Positions 34,945 to 45,571 of a DNA stretch of 64,000 nucleotides are shown here, piece after piece; position 1 is the first letter of the stretch; each line of letters starts with the position of its first letter. Below the pieces are notes generated by a model, which was given only the letters and a program-made list of their open reading frames with translations, was not told the DNA's origin and searched no databases. The stretch spans positions 536,520,394-536,584,393 of the forward strand of contig OY728143.1 in assembly GCA_963277665.1 (NCBI GenBank), written 5' to 3'. The stretch is from Viscum album. Taxonomy: Eukaryota; Streptophyta; Magnoliopsida; Santalales; Viscaceae. The position numbers and the translations under genes were made by a program.

Positions 34945-36301
34945 AGGAGAGGAGGGTCTCTTTTGGAAAGATTGAAATTTTACATTATTATACCATGCTT
35001 TTCGGATTATAAAGGTCCCACACTTATATAATTCGTGGATAAGGTGATAAGGGTTCTAAATCTCTTCATCCAATAGGCTTTGGACAAGTGTAAGCCTTGG
35101 ATTTTGCATTATCTTCTCATTTTATTTAAATCGTTAAATAATGAGGTCATCGCCGCATCATAATGATGTCATAAATAATTTAATTTATTTAATGTCTAAA
35201 AATTATAAAAAAAATACTATTATGTAGGAAATATTTTTAGATTTCTAATGAATATTTATAATCAAAATTTGGACTTGTGTAACCCCACTAAAAAACTGTT
35301 TTAGTAAGACAACTCATGTTTGTGTCAATTTACTTTTAACATTAAATAAATATATATTAATGTCATTTTCCAACTAAAGTGGCTCCATGGGGTCCCCAAG
35401 TTGACCCATGGGTTTTCTTGGTCGGCCATGACTCATCCAATAGGAGTAGGACAAGTGTCATGCTCATCTCATATTATTAAAACATTATTTGTACCTTAAA
35501 CTACACTAATTACCTCTAATCGCGATTAAGAACTTAAAAGTTACTATTCACCAAAAATTTATTTTAATCTCATTGAACCACATTTTACTTCTTAATGAAA
35601 ACCATGTATGTCGGATTTTTGAAAATCAAATCACAGAAGTGGTAATATTTCATTTAAATGAAAAATCAGTTATTTAACTACCACTTAGTGGTTTCACTAT
35701 TCATCAAAAATTGAAGTTTTTCAGAACAAAGCCAAAATTTCACCCTAAGCTATAATTGATATTCCGAATTCAAAAATGATGTCTATTTTAAAAAATTCCA
35801 AACATATAAGTTGCATTAATTAATTTTATAATTAATTCCCTCTGTTACAAAAAATGGCGTGTTTCTAAGAAACAATTTATATCAAAAGATTGGCATTTGT
35901 TTATGTCCGATTTCAATGTTAAATTAATTCTAATGACCACCATTGGATAAAATGGTAAAAATATATTCTAATTATACTTTAAAACCACTAAATAGTATAA
36001 TTTTTCACTATAAATTATTTTGATTTAAAAAGTTGTTTTTAAGTATTTTTCACTATTCATAAAAAATTCGAAGTTCTCAGAAAAATACCAAAAATTCAAC
36101 ATAGGCTAATTTCGATATTCCGAATCCAAAGATGAAGTCTATTTTGATAAATAAAATTTATAAAATTTCAAAAAGTAGGTATTACTATTCACAACGGCTA
36201 GTTTAATTAGTTGTGGTGTGTGTTAGAGCTCGAGGTTGCGTACAACACACGCTATTGCATTATTCGAAGGGAAACGTACCGTGGAAGCTTGGGGTGTTAC
36301 A

Positions 36302-37010
36302 GAATCTCCAGATGATGCATCAAGAAGTTTTCTGTCATTTTCCAGTAAGCCTTGATAGAATTATAAAATAAAGTGATGCTCCTAAATTTATTGATGTGGG
36401 AAGTTGTAACATAACTTTTTAAATATTTCCCAGTACTCATAAAGGGTCTCTCTAGATGAAAATTTGATTGCATAAATCCCATTTCTGATGGCTGTGCTTT
36501 TGGAGGCAGGGAAGAATATTTTCATGAAGCATCTCACCAATTCATTACAATAATCCACACCTCCAGTTTTTAGACTATAAAACCATTATTTGGAAACTCC
36601 TTCCAATAAAAATGTGAATGCATTCCACTTTACTTGTTCCTTTGCCACTCCATGGGGTATGAACATTGAGAAGACATGTGTGAACACTTTAATATGTTTG
36701 TTGGGATCTTCACCTTCCAAGTCATGAAACTTTGGGCGAAATGGAATCATATTAGGTTTCATCTAAAAATAATTTTTTAATACCGAAATGACAAGTTGAT
36801 TATTCAGATTAAGGAATTATGGGGCACAATGGTCTCTAAGGGCTGGGATTTTATTTCCATCCATGATGATAGGATCAGAGTGAACACTTGAAGTTTCACT
36901 TGATTTTGTAAGACAAATGTCCTCAAGTTCAGATTGTAAATTGAGGTTTTTGAGTCTATTAAAAATGGTTATTTCAATTTTAGGATCAATGTGAAAATTT
37001 TCTATATTTT
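36302..37010 (-). pseudogene. Athila(-) gag, N-terminal and capsid part
   Basis: Minus-strand pieces in order: IPFRPKFHDLEGEDPNKHIK (about 36755-36690), FSMFIPHGV, WNAFTFLLEGVSK, then FFPASKSTAIRNGIYAIKF and ETLYEYWEIFKKLCYNFPHQ (36520-36400), then LLDASSGD at the Tekay junction. The FFPAS..AIR and TLYEYWERF-like motifs are the Athila gag capsid signature. Internal stops and shifted frames show it is dead. The gag continues at 24217 beyond the Tekay insertion. Confidence 0.85.
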
Positions 37011-37089
37011 AGGTTCTAATCATTCAACTTTGAAAAGAAAATAAGAAAAGATAAAAGAAAGAGAGAAAAGAAAATATTGGCACTACCTC

Positions 37090-37105
37090 ACTGACAATGG
37101 CGCCA
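37090..37105 (-). other. Primer-binding site of Athila(-), tRNA-Asp type
   Basis: The minus strand reads TGGCGCCATTGTCAGT immediately after the 5' LTR end (TTTTCAAAACA). The TGGCGCC core is complementary to plant tRNA-Asp, the usual primer of Athila elements. Confidence 0.85.
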
Positions 37106-38718
37106 TGTTTTGAAAAGTTCCTATTGTGTGGTGTGATAGAAAATATATTAACTAAGTTCAAATATAGTAAACTGGGTAACATAGTTTGTCTCTATAAATT
37201 AGTGAACAAAAATTACATTTGTCACTTAAATTAAAGAAAGAAGAAGAGGTTTTTTTGGAATTGTTTGAGTGAAAAAATAAAGCAATCAATTAAAAATAAA
37301 TATTGAAAACAAATAGATGAAGATAGTGATGGGGTAGTTGTAGGATCAACTTTTTCAATGTCATAATATTCATAAATATCATCTTACCTATCTTCCTATT
37401 AAATTAAAAATTAAATACTCCTCAATTGAGTTATCAATAACACTTTGTTGAAGAAATAAATGGAACTCACAACTATGTGCATGGAAGTTCATAAAAAATT
37501 CCTAAACAACTAAAATAATTGTTGATAGGGAATTGTTTCTCCATATAAATATAGAAAATGTTCATGAGTTCTACACACGTTCCAACTATCTCTGGACACT
37601 CACCACCTAACACAATCTACTCGATCGAGATAAATTACACTAGGCAGAGGGAGATCAAAAGTATTCAACTAATTCTGTAGACAATGAATACACCAAAACA
37701 CAAAACACGATCGCATTAAGAGAATTGGGAAACACTAAAATGGAAATTATTCAAAAGTTAAAAGAGGGTTTTACATTTAATCACAAAAATCTGACATTAC
37801 AAAAGTGAAACTCCTCCATCCCCGATCAATCAAAGGCTTTACCCCTCCATGTGAATGGTAATTGAGTTGAAAGGGGAAGAAGAGATCATAATGAAATAAA
37901 GAAAAAGAGAAAATCTAAAATAAAAAGAACATCAAGAAATAAATAATCCATCATGGACCCTCTCACACCTTCTTCAACCCCTTTTAATGGAAGTGGAAAC
38001 TCATATAAATAGGATTGAGAGGTAGAACAATTTCCCTCCAAAATCATTACATCGAGAGTTTGAATGTTTTTCAAAAACTAAATGGATGAATTTCAATAAC
38101 TTGTCTTCATGAAAGTTATTAACGTCTCTATCTTTCATGCACCCAAAAAATATAAGGTAATTTAGACAGTTTATCAAAAAGTTATTCTCAAATAAATGAT
38201 AAATAATTTTTTCTGACCAAGAAGACTCTTCAAATTCTTCCTTCTGGATTCATTGAAAGGAAGACGAATATCTTCATGAAATTTAATGTAGAAATGATTC
38301 ACATAGTCCCGTTTCTATTCTAAGCAAAATCGTTTAATTTGGAGTTATGTTGGCTAATATATGCTTCAATCACTGAGGTGTGGTTCATTCTATCATCCAT
38401 AATTTTTTTCCATTGATTAATTTTTCTGGGACATTGTGTGTCGACTTGGATCTTGGTCCAGAAGGAAAAGTTGTTGAACATGAACAAGGTAATCCTAAAA
38501 AAAAAGAGTCACTCAATTTGGATCAAAATTGTAACAATTATTCCTGAAAAATAGAAGCTCCAAAAAAATATAAATTATCTAGAATTAACAATTTTTTACA
38601 ATTAAGCCCATAATTCACCAAAAAAACTAAAATGATACAAATCAGCGAAATTGATTAAGTGGAAGGGGTTAAATCATTGAAACACACATGAGAAATAATG
38701 AAAATATTATCTCTATCA
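37106..38718 (-). repeat. 5' LTR of Athila(-) (1613 bp)
   Basis: Top-strand ends TGTTTTGAAAAGTTCC and TCTCTATCA; sense strand TGATAGAGATA...TTTTGAAAACA-like. It is the complete copy; the sister LTR is rearranged. The flank GCATT at 38719-38723 is the candidate target duplication. No gene inside. Confidence 0.88.
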
Positions 38719-38886
38719 GCATTCAAAAGGTATTTATGACAGTCCATCACTAATACATATTTATTATGGATTATTTGCAACATGACAAAATTCCCATCAC
38801 AAATAGTATACTTTGATGGATTTTTTGTGACAGGACATATTTCTGTCTCCAAAAGCATGTCGCAAAAAATTAAAATTTCCATAGTG
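38719..38886. mobile_element. CACTA transposon 2, right end
   Basis: Ends with TAGTG (38882-38886). The interior carries CCCATCACAAATAG, GTGACAGGAC and TGTCGCAAAAAATT, which mirror the subterminal motifs at 2536-2640. The reverse-complement terminus begins CACTATGGAAATTTT, less conserved than the left end. The rest of the element lies to the left of the Athila insertion. Confidence 0.65.
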
Positions 38887-39984
38887 CATGGATATTATTA
38901 TAATTATGATTACACCTTCATATATGATGTGAAATGATGGTATGGGTTTTTTTGATCATGGAGGTATTGCAATCCCTTACATTGGGTGTTGTGCATGATG
39001 CCTCACACCATTTACACTATTAGGATGGTTGGAATGACACACTATGTCCCCTGTTGAATATTAGCATGACATCACACTCATAAATTTTCCAAGTGTAAAC
39101 TTGACGATGCACTCACTATCTCAAGTAATGAGAATGATGTCTCCCACTCATTATGAGATATGAGGAATTTAACCTTTTCTTAAGATTTTATGCTTGTTCA
39201 GACTTGTTATGGATGACTGAGTTATGCCTCAGTCCAGCCAGCACCGAGTATTCTTGGTATATGGGCACTTACATCTGCACATAATTGGTCCATATATGTG
39301 GATCCAATATATAAATAATATATATATATATATATATGGTAACTAATAATATTTATATGTTCAGTTTCATCTTATTACTCTGTTTGTATGCACATTACTT
39401 TATCTTCCATTTACAAAATCATTATAGCTATAGGCATTATGGGTGACGTCCTATTGAGATTTAATCTCACATGCTGCTCGGGCCACCATTGCACTAGGGT
39501 ACCTGAGTAGATCTCATGTTCACAAGATCGTGGGTAATTTTCTTACATAGTTATTCTTGTACCTGGGAGTTAGGAGAACAAGACTGAGTTGGAGCTCAGG
39601 ATGCTCATGGAGTTGACCCTCAGGGCTTTTATTTATTTTCTTTATTCATGTATTTAATACTCTATGTCTACTATTTTAGTTATATATCATAATCTAGGCA
39701 TACATACATTGTTTTATATTGCTGTTTTCCAACACCTATTTAGTTTATATCATTCTTCTACTATTCTATATTTTATTTGTTTATGTTTCCACCATTTTCT
39801 GTTATTTATTTTCTGATATACCACTGTGCTACTATGATCATGAGGGTATGGTGTCCCCAATATCACCTATTTTGACCCTCTCTACTAGTTGGTAGCCTCT
39901 GGTGCATGAGGAGGTACGCTTGAGGCCATGTGACCCACTGGTCTGGCTACCAATTTAGTGGTATGTCGAGCCAAGATGTTACAA
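38887..39984 (+). mobile_element. LTR fragment, right end only
   Basis: Non-coding sequence ending ATGTTACA at 39984, exactly where the antisense chromovirus RNase H is cut. Its last 180 bp resemble the end of the solo LTR at 45572-47518 (a GAGGGTATGGT-like block, GCAT(G/A)..AGGAGG, CTTGAGGCCAT). It contains an (AT)n run at about 39318-39338. I read it as the right part of an LTR or solo LTR inserted in the chromovirus and later split by CACTA 2. Moderately supported. Confidence 0.5.
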
Positions 39985-39987
39985 CAT

Positions 39988-42900
39988 GAATAACCTCTTC
40001 TAACTCAAGTTCATGGGTAGGGTATTTATTCTCATGAGGGTGTAACTGGGAAGATCCATAATCCAAATCTTGTTTCCCTTACATCAAGACACATCCCTAA
40101 CCCGTACCAGAAGCATCATCAAAAACATCATAACCTGATCCTGATTTTGGAAGAATCACAACTGGTAAAGAATTAATCCTCAACTTTAACTCCTCAAAAT
40201 ATCTTTGACACTTTTCATTATATTAAAACTTTACACCGTTATGGGTTAAAGAATTCATCTAATATTCAAGATTGGATAAGTCTTGAACAAACCATCTATT
40301 TTAACCAGTGAAACCCAAGAATATCTGGATCCTGAACACATTTCTTTGCTGCTCTAAATACATAACTATGTGTACCTTTTTAGGATATAATTATATTCCC
40401 CTCTCAGATATCACATCCCCAAAAACATCAATTCTTAGATCAAAGAATGAAATTTGGAAATCCTATCATACAGATAATGTTCTTTCAAGGTTTGAAGATT
40501 GATATCCAAATGGTTTATATACTCCTCATATGACTTTGATTATACCAACATATCATACACTTCCCCAACAAAAGATGAGTCCAAGAATCAATGAATTACC
40601 CGGTTAATCAAATCCATAAAAACTACAGGAGAATTAGTGAGACCGAATGACATAACTAGAAACTTGAAATGACCATATCAACTTCTAAATGTTATCTTAA
40701 ATATATCAACTTCTCAGAATCTCAACTGGGGATACCTTGAATATAAGTCAATCTTAGAAAACTAATGATCCCCTCTTGGATAATCAAAGGGATCATCAAT
40801 CCTTGGTAAATGATATTTGTTATTAATGGTCACTTGATTAAAATTTCAACAATTGATACAAAGTTTGTGGATCTTGTATTCTTATATAATAATGAGGAAA
40901 TGAAAAGACCAATATAAAATTTTAGTATGAATAAATACTTTAACCTTTAGGTCTTAAAGATGGACCTTAAGTTCCACCAACTTGGTAGGTTCCATTCAAT
41001 AAGATAAAATAGAAATGAGCAACACACTAGGGAGCATATCTACAGTAAACTTGAAATCTCTATGGGGAAGTAAACTAGAAAAATCATCTAGAAAGACCTT
41101 TGGGTACCCAAACACCATTAAAATAAGTTTAACACCCAAAAAATGTTCAACTTTATTAAGAAATGTTTTTGAGAACAGGAATGAGATTACCCTATCATAA
41201 AGAACAACACGACCTTTCCTTCCAGATATAGAGTCCTACAAAGTCTGTAAAATTTGAGTAACCCCATCTGTAGATAATAACCAAACAAAATGGTGATAAA
41301 CATATATACGGGCCTTAAAACTGATCATCTAATCCATTCTAATAATTAATATTAATATTTCAAGATCAATCACTAAAAACTACCACTCCACCTCAAAGTC
41401 AGCTATCATCAATTGAAACATGCGACATCTTAAACTTTTTTTGGACCACTTTTCCAAATGTGTGGAAGGATACAAGAATAAAGGAATATTTTCCAAATGA
41501 AATACCAACACATCGATTTAATTTTATGATATAAAAGAACATGTACCACCTATATCAAACAAAGATATCACCATAGAAAATGAGATAAACACGATAACTA
41601 TAATAGTAGATAGACCTGCTTCATATCCCACTAGTGCCTAATATATAGCATAAAGTCATCATGTCATAGCCACATGAACATCTCCTTTGGATTGAGGATA
41701 GGACCCACCACCCTTTAAAGTATCTTCAAGAACCTGAGAAACCTTGGTGGGAGTGGATTCTTCCCTACTTACCTGAGATATATCTTCACAAAAATAAGGT
41801 AGATGACCAGATCATATAAAAAGTTGAAAAGTATTGGGAGACTCTACACAGTTATTCTTGGTATGACCTTTCCTTCTAGAATGGTAGTAGAAAACCTACT
41901 GCTGCCCAGTCAAAGCCCCTAAAATTGGTCTTGAAGAAAATTGACCACTCTTACACTCCCTCTTCTGGACAAAAGAGACACCCTAGATAACCACTTAACC
42001 GACAAAAGATCCAACCAAATATTTCATCCTAGCTGTGTTTGCCTTTTCCAAATATACCATCTCCATTAACTTCACAAATGTTCTAAGGCACATGAGTATC
42101 TACATCGACCGAATATGAGGCCCCAGTCCTAACTCGAGCCTCTGAGCATTCAGGTACTCATTAGTGATGAGATCTGGTTCCAGATACACCTTCCCATCTA
42201 AAATATTAGAATTATCCATAATTGTAAAATCTCACTACTCCAACTTCAAAAACTCTTAGTTCTTTTCCACATGTAACATCTTGCGATAAAACTACTGGTT
42301 AAAGATTTTATTGAAGAAATTCCAAGTAATATCATCATGTAACTTATCTTGCATAAAATAATTACACTATCTCTTTCCTACTCCCTAGAGAATATACATT
42401 GAAAAACCCACCTTAGAGTCTTCATGAGTATTTAGGAATTTGAAGATCCTATCTGTCTTCTCAATCCACTCCTTCAATTCCCGGGGTCCTTTATCACCAT
42501 CAAGGATGGGTGGATTCTACTTAGTAAATTTAGATCCATAAACCTCCACTTATCTTGGGTTACTAAGACATACTTGACATAGTCTAAATAGTGTAGATAA
42601 TGGATTCTACTAAGGTAGGGTCCACTGGAGGGTTCACCTATGGAACCTATCTCACTACTTCCTCTCTTAGATTTGGAAGAGCTCTTCTCAAAATCATTTT
42701 TTAACAAAAGGAAAAAACAATAAGTCATGAGAAAATTCAAAAATCATTGGGCAAAACCTAGGTATTCATTTAAAGGATTTATAATATTAAGAATTTAAAT
42801 AAACCATGAATGAACTTACTTGACAAGGAACAAGTCAATTTGAATAAACATCCCATGCAGTTCATTAAATTGACCTCAAACTCCATGTCTCAAACCTGGA

Positions 42901-43078
42901 AATAGTCATTGTCCACCCATGGTAACTCATTTGCAGTCACATAAGTTAGATATTTAGAACCATTTACCACACATACTATCCGTATTCTGATGGTCCTAAA
43001 TCTATTATACCTAAGGCACAAAACCAAACTTAGGCAGTGTTAACACACTTCATGATGAGCGTCACTTTGATACCAAAT
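39988..43078 (-). pseudogene. Decayed chromovirus gag-pol, truncated in RNase H
   Basis: Minus-strand remnants in order: a zinc-knuckle trace FYYHSRRKGHTKNNC (about 41880), protease SLFDIGGTCSFIS (about 41560), RT entry KLCINC with YHLPRIDDPFDY (about 40860-40790), FSKIDLYSRYPQLRF, YGHFKFLVMSFGLTNSPVVF (about 40690-40640), a ruined catalytic box, LKEHYLYDRISK, then RNase H to NKYPTHELELEEVI (about 40050-39990). Integrase and 3' LTR are absent; the sequence stops at the foreign LTR end at 39984. Stops and shifts occur throughout, so this is an old copy. It belongs to the chromovirus side of Ty3/gypsy; the exact lineage is not resolved. Confidence 0.8.
43065..43075 (-). other. Primer-binding site of decayed chromovirus
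   Basis: Minus-strand TGGTATCAAAG, one change from the initiator-Met type TGGTATCAGAG, three bases from an LTR start TGTAACGAACC at 43079. Confidence 0.75.
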
Positions 43079-43970
43079 TGTAACGAACCAACCTTAGTCA
43101 ACTAGACAAGCCACCTAAACCAGACCTTCATGTAATATAGGTAAAACAAGATAAAAGAAAAAATTCTTGAATATAATAAAAGCAATACATACAACTATAG
43201 TATATTGTAGAAACAAATGAGATACCACAAAGACATAAAATCCAAGCCAAGATAGGCTAAAACAGAAAGTCTAAAAAATCTCTACATGACCAATAGTCAC
43301 TGCTACACCAACCCAAACTGAAGGAAACAATAATAAGAGAACCCATAATGCTACAAGATGATATTTCATTTTCCAAAATACTGAAAAAAACATCTACAAA
43401 TAACCAAAGTCACATATATTGTTCGATCCAAATCCCAGTAGTTTAGCACCATAGTTTCTATACAAGGTCTAATATCAAGATTGAAACAATTCTAGATTCT
43501 AAAGAAAAACAATTTTACAAATAATTTTTAGAAATTAAATCCAGTTTTAAATCATTTTCCCTTATTATTGTTTGTTTTTAATAAAATCCTTTCATATTAT
43601 CTGACCATAAATATGACAAATTGAAGTGATAAAATAGGGTATCACATCCATGCATCAAGAGATAAATACATAAAAAATATCTAATAAACAACCTATCATG
43701 TGTAGCTATGTGATACAACCTCATATAAAACCTATGAGAAACAATCCATGATAAAAACAATCATGTTATAAATAAACATAAATGATAAAGCACCTAAATT
43801 TTTGGGATCTAGCCTATGGGACACTACATACTAGAAACTAAAAATCATAATGAGGAAAAAATAGGTTCCAATAGATATCGAGTCCTTCCATTCGATATCA
43901 CAAAATTTACCTCATAGTGGTTCAAAACACACAATAAGGATACCTGTGTCTCTTACCTGATGCACCCAAG
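43079..43970 (-). repeat. 5' LTR of decayed chromovirus, right end uncertain
   Basis: Begins TGTAACGAACCAACC next to the primer site. The matching 3' LTR is missing, so the far end cannot be set. Sequence character changes near 43970, where copia leader sequence seems to begin. No gene inside. Confidence 0.5.
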
Positions 43971-43974
43971 GTTC

Positions 43975-44675
43975 CAAATGTTCAATTTTAAAAATTCATA
44001 TCAAAACCATGCTCATGTTTTCATAAAATGTTTTCAAAGACCAGAAAGTCCTCTTTAGAGTTAGAAAACCATTTATCTCTATCCCACACAACATGTATTC
44101 ATCTAGATAGACGAAATGTCTACTCTAGGTACATGACCTGTATAGGTTTTCTTGACACTAAATATGATTTCTGGTCTAGCTCATGTACCATGGATTGTGC
44201 CCATGTACTCAGGGTAAGTCCGTGTAAACTGGCTCTGTCTGAGAACTTTTGAAAGTACATGGATTGTACTTCACATAACATAATGTGTAATGGATTGGGG
44301 CAACCCTTAGTGTGTGCTATATTTCTAAAACTATGTACCTAACACACACAATGTGTGGGTACAAAAGGTCTCCCGATCATGTACTCCCCATACATGTTGA
44401 TCCATCTGAGTTACACAGTGTGTGATCCCACCACATGGTGTGTGGGGTTACACGACCTCCTAGGAATGTACACCTAGTATATGTGATGTTGTCCCGATAA
44501 GGGTCACACATTATGTAGGCCATCCATACAATGTGTGTTTTTTAACTCCACCTAAAGACCCTAGATATTTCACAATGGTGACTACATGGCATGAGTGCCT
44601 GAACTGCTTATAGTGTATATCATGATTTTGCAGAAACTATCACATATTTACCATTTCGTTCCCATGCCAACGCTT
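43975..44675 (-). other. Probable 5' leader of antisense copia, CACA-TGTG rich
   Basis: Lies on the internal side of a copia primer site. It holds at least six quasi-palindromic CACA(N)TGTG blocks between about 44280 and 44540 and repeated CATGGATTGT words. The plus-strand 74-codon frame (44028-44252) resembles nothing. No copia gag or pol follows to the left; the element is cut near 43970. Confidence 0.4.
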
Positions 44676-44688
44676 CCACTGATACCAC
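44676..44688 (-). other. Primer-binding site of antisense copia
   Basis: Minus-strand GTGGTATCAGTGG, two bases inside the LTR end TTTCA; typical of Ty1/copia elements primed by initiator-Met tRNA. Confidence 0.8.
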
Positions 44689-44690
44689 TA

Positions 44691-45558
44691 TGAAACTTAT
44701 CATAGATCCCAAATCTAGGTTTCCCATGGATATCTTCTCACTGGTGGATAGATTCTAGCCACCCTAATCCATTCACAATGCATTCCCGTGGCATTGCATT
44801 GATCGCACGCCTGAACCATAAGAAAAAAACATTGATCCAACAACCGATTGATCCTCAATCATCATATTCTCCTTGATTTTACCACCAATCCTAAATATGA
44901 ACCCTTATAAATGATCCATTTCTCCAATGATTGAAGACACAATGATTGATTTTTAGGTATTTACCAAATCAACTATTAAAGTAAATACTAATGATGATTG
45001 TATATAGAATGAGGGGGCATAAACATGAATAATGAACATCAAACATAATTTGGGATATCCTTAATCCATTATCTTAATGGTGATAAATGGATATGATAAT
45101 AAATAATAAACAATAATAATATCAATCCAAAATACCTAGGAAGATAAATCATCAACTCCAATCAACCATTTACTCATGAATCAATTTGTTAGAGAAATTA
45201 ATTAATGTTTGACATGAGATAAAAAATGGGATTAATACAAATAAAGGTTTGGATTGATCAATAGCGAATAATTATTCTTCTTTTTTTCTATTGATAAGAT
45301 TCAAGAACTCCATCAATGGTGACGATCCTCACAAAATTTCAATCCTAAATCCATGAACCATGATCATCTACCAATGTGCATTCCACCAAGGTTCTCTCCA
45401 TCCCTTCCATTACCTATAGGGTTATGCATCTAACCCTAGGGAATTTACCATAATGGGGTTTATATAGAGGTTTCATTAGGGTTTCTCAAATCATTAAAAT
45501 TTAAATTAATTAATTAATTTAATTCTCCAATGAAAAGACTCTATCCAAGTGCCCAACA
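44691..45558 (-). repeat. Ty1/copia LTR, antisense (868 bp)
   Basis: Top strand TGAAACTTATC...GCCCAACA; sense strand TGTTGGGCACTTGG...GATAAGTTTCA. It has a TATA box and a primer site at the correct end, so it is the 5' LTR of an antisense copia whose body is lost. The left target duplication is not available. Confidence 0.75.
45458..45470 (-). promoter_or_regulatory. TATA box of antisense copia LTR
   Basis: Minus-strand CCTCTATATAAAC about 90 bp into the LTR, followed by CCCATTATGG, a position usual for short copia U3 regions. Confidence 0.65.
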
Positions 45559-45571
45559 CCAAAACGAATTA

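Larger units (their letters stand above)
24223..36301 (-). mobile_element. Tekay/Del chromovirus, antisense, young and nearly intact
   Basis: Complete Ty3/gypsy element of 12,079 bp: LTRs 24223-27759 and 32764-36301, target duplication GAATC on both sides, initiator-Met primer site and purine tract in place. Sense-strand order is 5' LTR, gag, protease, RT, RNase H, integrase, chromodomain, 3' LTR. Gag-pol is essentially one reading frame, as in Tekay. I counted eight differences in the first ~310 bp of the LTR pair, and fewer per length further in. Damage seen in coding: one homopolymer frameshift in gag, a TAG at the gag-pro junction and a TAA in integrase. It sits in gag of the Athila(-) element and is the latest visible insertion. 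Confidence 0.96.
32764..36301 (-). repeat. 5' LTR of young Tekay (3538 bp)
   Basis: Near-identical direct repeat of 24223-27759, same ends. It repeats the two CGTACG-type motifs (34367-34407 and 34558-34600) and the TATA-like box. Being the 5' copy it would hold the active promoter. Confidence 0.95.
4306..38718 (-). mobile_element. Athila-lineage Ty3/gypsy retrotransposon, antisense, twice interrupted
   Basis: Domains read on the minus strand in the order gag, protease (DLG type), RT, RNase H, integrase between two LTRs. The 5' LTR is 37106-38718. The 3' LTR is split: about 4306-5838 and 17372-17967. The primer-binding site at 37090-37105 has the tRNA-Asp type core TGGCGCC, typical of Athila. 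The outer right flank is GCATT (38719-38723) and the same pentamer occurs at 4301-4305, which I take as the target duplication. Other inserts are a pol-less Tekay in the 3' LTR and a young Tekay in gag. All coding regions are broken by stops and frameshifts. An env-like frame was not found between integrase and 3' LTR. Confidence 0.88.

Noticed and set aside
42474..42740. 88-codon antisense frame as a gene
   Set aside because: Falls within decayed chromovirus gag; no independent domain.
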